Assembly: GCA_019454045.1 (NCBI GenBank)
Contig: SKCR01031841.1
Span: forward strand, 54,387 to 118,386
From: Zanthoxylum bungeanum
Taxonomy: Eukaryota; Streptophyta; Magnoliopsida; Sapindales; Rutaceae
Direction: 5' to 3'
DNA: 64,000 bases
Shown here: piece by piece, positions 57,310 through 64,000 of the stretch
How the letters are laid out: each line of letters starts with the position of its first letter
How positions within the stretch are numbered: position 1 is the stretch's first letter
Notes under the pieces: generated by a model
Seen by the model: the letters and a program-made list of their open reading frames with translations, nothing else
Told to the model about the DNA's origin: nothing
Database searches by the model: none
Translations under genes and position numbers: made by a program

Positions 57310-59061
57310 TGGTATAACTTCGAAATTAAGTTTCGAATGTTATTTAGAGATCGTAAATTGAAAGTCGACTATATGATTCGAAAGGATTTGACGTTTCTAT
57401 CTATATCCCAAGTATAATATGGATAGTCTTTGACGGAGGGATTATATGTATGCAATGACCTCAACTTGCATAATTTAGTGAGATTATCTGTGGTCGTCAT
57501 AATTTATGAGTGGTGAATTATGGACACGAAATTGGATTTTGTGACGGATAAACCTAAACTTAGAGAGTCCTACAATATGAAGTGTACTCGTTGAGTACTT
57601 GGGCAATGCGTTATGAATAATATAGATTATTCATAATATTTCATCGGATTAAATGAGTTAATTCGAATTGTTTAAACGATTAAACGAAAACACATGCATA
57701 AAGGCATTTTTGGTCAATCGTAATTATTGTGTATTTGTATTTGATACATAATTTGATTTGAGACACATTAATCAATTGTCAAATGAGATTTTGACACATG
57801 CCATTAATATATGTATTTGTTATTTAATGTAAATAAAAATACATGTATAATAACAATTATATTAGTTAATTATTTAGATATTTAAATGTTAAATATTTAA
57901 ATAATTAAACGATAAACTTTTTCATAATAGTTATGATAAATGTTTAATTATAATTGGTTATATGTGGCATGCTTTAATTAAACTTTAGGTATGCAAATTT
58001 GATTTGTTAACATAAAGTTTAATTATATTTAATTGGATTAAATTAGATAAATGACCAAAATGGCCCTCCAAAGTCGGCAACTTCACCTTTTAAAGAATTT
58101 TTTTTTTCTTTTTTGCTATGAATGGAGGCATGACCGAACAAAGACATCACCAAAAGGCTCTCAAATTGCTTAATGATTCAAGTAAAGGAAATGAAGAAAA
58201 ATCAAGAAAAAAGCTAAGGAATTAAAGGATTAAAGATAATTCTACAAATCCCTAAGCTTAGAAATTTTTTTCTTATTTCTTGAAGATCTAGTGAGATATA
58301 GGGTTTCATATTTTCTATAAATTTGGGGCTTTTGATTTTGGCGGATGGATTTGGAGGCTTATTACATGTGTGAAGTTGATTTGGATAATATTATTGTAAT
58401 ATTTATTCAAATTGATCATTTGATGATAAATTATCATTCTAGAGTATTATGACCACTCTTGTAATGCCTAGAATTGTTCTTGGGTGGTTCATTTGTGGTG
58501 ACTTGAATTTGTGTTGTGATTAATTAGATTAATGTTGAAAAAGTTGGATTAAAGCATGAAAAATTGATAATTTTTGTTGCAAAATCAGATCTGGAAAGCT
58601 GGATTATTTGTGATGAAAAATGATGTCATTTGAATGTATTGGATGTATTTTGGGTATTGGAACAATTACCGGAAATTATTTCAGAGTTGAAATAAGCGAA
58701 AAACGGTGAAAAATGACCGGGTGACAACTGCCCAAACAATGAATTTGTCATTGTACAGGCAACCCATGAACTGCCCTAATATTACTGGGGTTGACCTGGG
58801 CAGCCCTTATGTGTATTGGGTAGTCGGTTTGGTCAAAAATGCGTTTTATGTCATTTTGCGGAAAACATTTTCGTAAAACTTTCACGGCGTTTCTTAACTA
58901 TTTATGTCGTGATTTGATATCGAATAAATATGTTTAGGTGAAATATGAATGAATTATTCATATTAGATATTGAATAATTTATTCGGTAATTTTAAAAGTT
59001 TTAAAATTACGATTTTGCCCGAACCGCGCTTCCGCTGCGCCCTTCGCCCGGAACCCCAACA
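57310..59061 (+). repeat. RE4 3' LTR, last part
   Basis: Starts with the TGGTA duplication, colinear with 14449-16208, ending GGAACCCCAACA at 59061. It completes the RE4 3' LTR (118 + 641 + 1752 bases, about 2.5 kb), the same length as the 5' LTR. Confidence 0.88.
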
Positions 59062-60825
59062 CACACAACTTCAACATGTGGGTTTTTCATTTAATATTAT
59101 TTTATTAAGAAAAATATATCAATTATGGTTAATAACAATTTGTCCATTTCTCCTTCATTTTCTCCATTCACGTCCAAACATCCCCAACCTATTTTCTTCA
59201 TTTTTCTTTGTTTCTTCATGCATCTACATGAACTTGGAAATTGGTGTCATTTTCTTTACATTTTCACGAACTAATTGAAGTAAGGTAAGACCTCATCCAT
59301 TACCTCGATGATTTTCTTACAAGCCTATCATGATTCTTCAAGCCTAACATTTACACTCATGGAGATACTCATGTATGAATCATGTTCATTTTGCATGGTA
59401 GTGTCAAATAGAGTGTTAATTATGCTTAAATTTATATTTATTGTCATGATTTGTGGTTGGTATGGTTGGAATAGAAACCCTAGCTATGAGTAGTTGTTGG
59501 ATAAGCTTGAATATTTGAAGTGATCCTTGAGGTGTTGGATGATGTTGAAGTGTGGGATTTTTGGTATTGGTGGTGTTGCCATGGTTAAGGGTGAATGAGT
59601 TTTCCCCTTAGTTGTTGCAGTGTGTTGAGTTTCTGATCAGACATGGGAATCGGGCTCGTGTCGTGATGCGCATGGACTTGCGTCGAGATAAGACATCAAA
59701 CGTAGCATTCTGACTCAAAAATTTCCTTGTGTGCATCGTGACGTGGATAGGTGCGTCTAAAAGCGAGCAGCTTTAGTTGGCGTCGTGACGTGTATTTCCC
59801 TTGCGTCGCAACGCGATGCCAATTTCAAGACTAATTCTCAAATGCTTTAGTTCATACTTTATGATGCTTAATAATACCTTAAGCTTCCTTGTTGGCATGG
59901 GCACATGCATTATTCATGTGCATATTTAGGAACCGTAAATACTAATGTATATTATTTATACTTTGAACATATACTTTGATGATTATACCCAAGGTATTCC
60001 ATCCGGCTCCTCGCGACCTCATGAGCAGTAGGACCTGACACCAGCTTTGTGAGTGAATGTTATTATTCCCATGTTTTCTAACTTAAGTATTTTACTAATT
60101 AAATTTGTGTTTACATGGATATTAAATTTGGAACTTACGCAAGCTTGTGTTCGAATGACCGTGTTCGAATGACCATGTTTTCATGATAAGCAACTCAAGT
60201 ACAAGTTGTATCTCAAGAATCACGATAGTTATTACATGTTTTCCAAGTTATGTTTGATATGTTATATGTTTACGATTTTTAAGTTTATATTACACAATAG
60301 AGTTTGAGTTCAAGTTCAGTTATACAAGTATGAAATGTTTTGAAACGCCAATAGAGTGTCGTCCCCTCATATATAGCTACTCAAGTATGCCCACGATGCT
60401 TAATGATTCTTGAAACCCTTTTAGACTTATTCATGCTCATGTATATACTCCCCTCCTTACGTGGTGTTAGGTTCCCGTTAAGTAGGTTACTGGTGTAGAT
60501 TTTCATGATAGTTATTACAAGAATAAGTTAAGAGTTTTTCATATTTATATTTTGTACTTGAGTTTAGTTTTCAGGTGTTTTTGTATTCAAGAATATTTCT
60601 TTTTAAGAATGCAAGTATTTTTGGGTTGCCATCTTTAGTGAGATCCTCATTTTGTCATATGAGCTCCGAAATTGCTATATTAGAATAAGTTTCAAGTCAT
60701 ACATGTGCAGGGTAAAACACGCTTGCACGAGATTATATCACGTCATTCATATTCATGTTAGAGACTTATGGAAATGATGATATCTTCTCTTGCCGATCAA
60801 GTCCCGAATATATTGGGATGTGACA
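59062..60825 (+). repeat. RE3 3' LTR, remainder
   Basis: Follows the CACAC duplication and continues the gypsy LTR started at 13681. It has no palindrome array. The end GGGATGTGACA at 60815-60825 mirrors the TGTGACGAG start, as in Tekay/Del LTRs. A block with GTCGTGACGTG and GCGTCGCAACGCG (59640-59820) and a GTGAGTGAATG word (60050-60060) are typical in style. Open frames at 58970-59278 and 59308-59493 carry no known domain. Confidence 0.65.
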
Positions 60826-61063
60826 AAAATAACCAACAATGCTAATATATTATATACATAACAATGCATATTTTCCAGTATTTTTCGGGAGTAATGCTAT
60901 AATTTAGATGTTATAACAATGCTCGCTAAATCTATAGGGATTATCTAAATTACATTAGGTATTCAAAATAAGATATGTATTTTGGTGAAATAATATTGTA
61001 TTTATATTTTAATCAAATGGAAAATAAATCAATATGCACTTCAATGTAATAATAATCCTATCT
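60826..61063. other. AT-rich spacer
   Basis: No coding signal, RNA gene or recognisable repeat. The left target duplication of the hAT-type MITE lies at 61054-61063. Confidence 0.5.
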
Positions 61064-61255
61064 ATACATGGCAACGAGCCAGGCTTGTCAAAAAAAAAAT
61101 GCTATAAACATATTTAATATATATATATATATATATATGTATTTTTTTTAGTTTTGGCCCGAGCTCGAGTCGGACTTTGATCAAAGGACCCGGCCCGGAC
61201 TTTTTTTACCCCGGGCGGCCGGTCCGGGCCGGATCCGGACTTTTCTGCCACCCTT
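61064..61255. mobile_element. hAT-type MITE, 192 bp
   Basis: Flanked by the direct repeat AATCCTATCT (61054-61063 and 61256-61265), which contains the 8-bp duplication typical of hAT transposons. The left end is ATACATGGCAACGAGCC and the right end, complemented, TAAGGGTGGCAGAAAAGTCC; both share the GGCA core of hAT ends. The interior has a GC-rich GGCCCGG/CCGGGCC part (61155-61235), common next to hAT ends in plants, and an AT dinucleotide run at 61117-61138. It is too short to code for a transposase. Confidence 0.7.
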
Positions 61256-61265
61256 AATCCTATCT

Positions 61266-62221
61266 GCAAATTATATTAAAAGATGTTATAGAAATCCGAC
61301 AAAAAGATCAAGTTATTGGGGTAGAGGAACCAATTGCTGTGTTCTACCCATGCCAATGAGTTGATTAATGTGGGACTAACGCCTTAGAATTCATTGTTGA
61401 CTCTTTTTTAAAAAAAAAGAACAGTAGGGACTAAGGTATAATAAGGATCATGGGTTTTTTAAAATTTTTTTTTTTATTATTATTACTAGTGTATGACATG
61501 TACTTTGTGCGGGTTGAGCACATCTTTAACTATAATTTTATATCATAATAAAAATCTTAAAAAGATTTTAGATATTGATCTTATAAATGATTCAGATCTA
61601 CTTGGTTTTATAATTTAAATGAGACAATTGATTTACTTACATTTAATATTCATATATTCTTTGTTTATCTATCAACTTTCAAATAGTGTTTCTAATTCAC
61701 TTTGAAGTTTCTCTCTCATTTGAAAACGTAAACTTTACCCAAAAAACTTTTAAAATATTTAATTTTTTCTGATGAATTCCAATGAAAATTAATATAATTT
61801 ATTCAGTTTAAGTTTAAATTTTCTTATCGAACTTGAAATAATAATTAGAGTCTGCATCATGAAGCACAACATAATAAAAAATTCATAAAAAAACTATTAG
61901 AAATAATTCAAAGTAAAATAACAAATAACAATAAACTCAAAAACTAAAAAATTTGCTTGTTTTAGTGGACGACTGTTATTCATGTCTCTTATTTTAATAG
62001 GAGATTATGTTTTAATATTGTAAACATTAGGTGTCACGTATGTTTTCTTATTTTAATAAGAGATTATATTTTTATTTTATGATATGTTTCTTATTTGTTA
62101 TTAATTTATTAATTAAATTATTAGGTTCTATTTTAATCGGAAATTATATTTTTATATTGTAATAAATTTCTTATTTTAATTATACAATTTAATAATAAAA
62201 AATTATATATATTGTAATAAT
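61266..62221. other. AT-rich spacer with degenerate repeats
   Basis: No gene seen. Around 61975-62190 the words CTTATTTTAAT and AGATTATATTTTTA recur four times in degenerate form, perhaps an old tandem array next to the inverted repeat that follows. Poly-T/poly-A runs lie near 61407-61425 and 61460-61478. Confidence 0.5.
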
Positions 62222-62476
62222 ATAATTTAATAATAAATATGATATTTTATTTTATATCGCAATTAGTTTCTTATTTTATAATTTAATATTTTAATTTTAA
62301 AATAAAAAAATTAATTTTAGAAATATTTTCTTATTGTAATAAATTTATTATTTAATAGAATTTAATGGTGAGCCGCTATGTGATGCGATAGGGACACTTA
62401 AAAATATTAAATAATAAAAATAAGAAACTAATTGCGATATAAAATAAAATATCATATTTATTATTAAATTATTAAA
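62222..62476. repeat. Long inverted repeat, arms about 55 bp
   Basis: The left arm (about 62222-62277) and right arm (about 62418-62476) are complementary. The central 46 bases, containing TTATATCGCAATTAGTTTC on the left, match with no mismatch that I see. The spacer is about 140 bp. A MITE or the folded end of another element is likely; no clear target duplication was found. Confidence 0.75.
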
Positions 62477-63110
62477 TTAAATTAAATTATATATATTATT
62501 TTAAACTCAGAAACAAAAGCCAATAAACTTCTGTTTTTGCTTCAAAGGGCTCGGTCTTACCAATCTCTAATCAGCCTCATCAAAACACAACAAAGAATAA
62601 CAACATAAAGGAAGAAGTGAAAGAGAGCAGTAATAATGATATGATGATACAATAATGTCTCAAGTACCCGCTTCAGGTCAGGAGAATTATATAACAGAGA
62701 TTTCAAACTCTTTAGCCAAATGCTCTCCAATAATGTATCCATATGTTTTTTAATCTCAGTAAGCACTTTTTTTTAAATCAATTTTCAGCCTGAACACAAT
62801 TTAATTTGTGGAGAAAGCAAACAAACAACATGAAGATACATCCAATTAATTGGTAAGTAATCAAATTCATTTCTAAATACATTGCACTTCCACCAAATAA
62901 AGAAAGTACAAATTATGAGTGAATTAAGGATAAGTTTATGAGGAAGGGCTCAGAATAAAGGTGAAGTTTAAGAATGACTCCGAAATTTAGTAGAGTAATA
63001 GTTTGAAGAATCATTTAAAAAAAAAAAAAAAAGCTACATTATTGGTAAATTATATTTGAATTATATATGAAATAACATGTTTAATAAAGAGTTAACATCT
63101 ATACAGTTTT
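62477..63110. other. Spacer without recognised feature
   Basis: AT-rich; a 16-A run lies at about 63017-63032. The open frame at 62557-62766 on the minus strand (69 aa) has no known motif, and I do not call it a gene. Confidence 0.5.
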
Positions 63111-64000
63111 AACGTCAGACACTCACTGTGGACGCTGAATTTCGCTCCAGGTCTACAATTGAGATTTTGTATTGGGGCACTGGCGATCCTGCAAAACAAA
63201 AATGTAGGGTGAGCGTGGAGGGTCTATCCACCGGTGTGGTGGATGCCGTAGGCACTCTGACGCCCAAGTCAGTGGTGGAAATATGGTGCTAAAATCGTAG
63301 GAGGGGGGGCAAGATCGGATGTTACCTTAATCCTAGTAGGCTATCGTGAGGGCGGTAGGTGGAAGGGTGCTGAGAGTTATGGAGTGAGTCTCCCCTCTCC
63401 CGAGTATGAGAGCCTCTTTCTCCCCCTCTACACCTTCGGGGGGCGTGTGTATTTAAAGCTCTTTGATTGCTTGTCCGTTGGGCGTCCGTTAGGGATGACT
63501 CCATGAAGGGTGTTTATTGTGTTTGCCCGTTGTAGGCTGGCAACGTTTGAGCTATGAGTGGTGTTTCACAAGCTTGGGCGTTACGTGGACTGACTTCTGG
63601 AAGGTCCTTCGGTTATGGGTTGGGTGATGGTGTTGGTGTTCAATGGATATGGGCTTTCTAAACATCTTTGGGCCCACTCAGACTTTATGAGACCTGGCTC
63701 TTTGAGGTGGCAATCTGGGGCTGGATCCCTATGTTGGGGAGTCTGGGGTGCACTCATCATTGGGCCCGAAGCAAAAGGTCGAAATTATCCTTGGACCAAA
63801 TTTGGCTCGTACAATTTGTCCCATATTCTCTAAGTCAATGAGTCATTGGCTTGGAGAGTACTTTACGCATGTTTCGCCTGGGACGAGGCCATAATATGTA
63901 GGTTTACTCGAGCGTTGATGCTGCCTATTGATTGCACCAAATGAATGTCAAGTTATGAACTTGACTCTACGTGAGCCAATGGAAAAGTACCCAGTCGACC
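63111..64000 (+). repeat. Unassigned GC-richer repeat, possibly LTR or leader of another retrotransposon
   Basis: A sharp change to GC-richer DNA. Words such as GGCGATCCTGCAAAAC, GAGGGTCTATCCACCGG and GGCACTCTGACGCCCAAGTC resemble segments seen in many plant LTR-retrotransposon ends (recall, not search). A TATTTAAA lies at about 63451. No protein domain: the open frames at 63322-63504 and 63615-63833 look incidental. It runs off the right edge. Confidence 0.4.

Larger units (their letters stand above)
13700..59061 (+). mobile_element. RE4: LARD-like non-coding LTR retrotransposon, split by nested elements
   Basis: Own parts: 5' LTR 13700-16208, interior 16209-16337 and 25925-30015, 3' LTR 30016-30133, 46680-47320 and 57310-59061. 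LTRs are about 2.5 kb (TGTTAGGG to CCCCAACA) and the interior about 4.2 kb without any gag or pol domain. That matches the large retrotransposon derivatives (LARDs) known from barley, which have long LTRs and a conserved non-coding interior. RE5, RE6 and RE9 are inserted in it. The initiator-Met-type primer site, leader homology to RE2 and RE9, and the polypurine tract suggest it uses copia proteins (inference). Confidence 0.85.

Noticed and set aside
61117..61138. AT dinucleotide run as a separate feature
   Set aside because: It is a simple-sequence part of the hAT-type MITE and is described there.
62557..62766. 69-residue minus-strand open frame in the spacer, possible exon
   Set aside because: No recognisable motif, no neighbouring exon or splice pattern, AT-rich surroundings.

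Overview
This window is repeat-dense nuclear DNA from a flowering plant, probably a dicot with a large genome; the species cannot be named from it. No host protein gene, tRNA, rRNA or CRISPR is supported. About 60.8 of the 64 kb is a stack of nested LTR retrotransposons. The remaining ~3 kb at the right is AT-rich spacer with a small hAT-type MITE, a long inverted repeat and an unassigned repeat.

Layout. I name the elements RE1-RE9. The oldest recognisable layer is RE3, a Ty3/gypsy Tekay/Del-like chromovirus (integrase C-terminus and chromodomain at 13182-13560; 3' LTR at 13681-13699 and 59062-60825). RE1 (minus strand, large LTR) is inserted into the integrase of RE3 and runs off the left edge; its LTR (894-2632 and 12482-13181) is split by RE2, a full-length Ty1/copia element (2633-12476). 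RE4 (13700-59061) is a coding-less large retrotransposon derivative (LARD-like: 2.5-kb LTRs, about 4.2 kb of own interior) inserted into the RE3 LTR with a perfect CACAC target duplication, although its ends are now 45 kb apart. RE4 contains four insertions: RE5 (minus-strand copia, 16338-25924) just after the primer-binding site; RE6 (a second LARD of the same family, 30134-46679) in the 3' LTR; inside RE6 a partial copia LTR (RE7, 30761-32505) and a minus-strand Ty3/gypsy Tat-lineage element with a second RNase H (RE8, 38404-44905); and RE9 (plus-strand copia, 47321-57309, perfect TGGTA duplication), also in the RE4 3' LTR.

How the parts relate. RE2, RE5, RE7 and RE9 are one Angela/Tork-like copia family with LTRs of about 2 kb, a leader of about 2.2 kb, gag, then protease-integrase-RT-RNase H. 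RE9 is nearly complete but has stops, two frameshifts and lost integrase residues. RE2 and RE5 share an RT deletion, so they were probably moved in trans. The LARDs RE4 and RE6 have the same type of primer-binding site, a homologous leader with the same fourfold iterated motif, and a similar polypurine tract, so they are plausibly parasites of this copia machinery.

Most unusual signal. The non-coding parts of both families (copia LTR, LARD LTR, LARD interior) carry chains of short perfect palindromes whose two arms are separated by exactly three bases, usually TGG, TTG, TAG or CGG. One run of ten lies in about 317 bp of every copia LTR copy. More than twenty lie in the LARD interior. Several differ between copies by paired changes that keep the arms complementary. 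I see no such chain in the pol genes.
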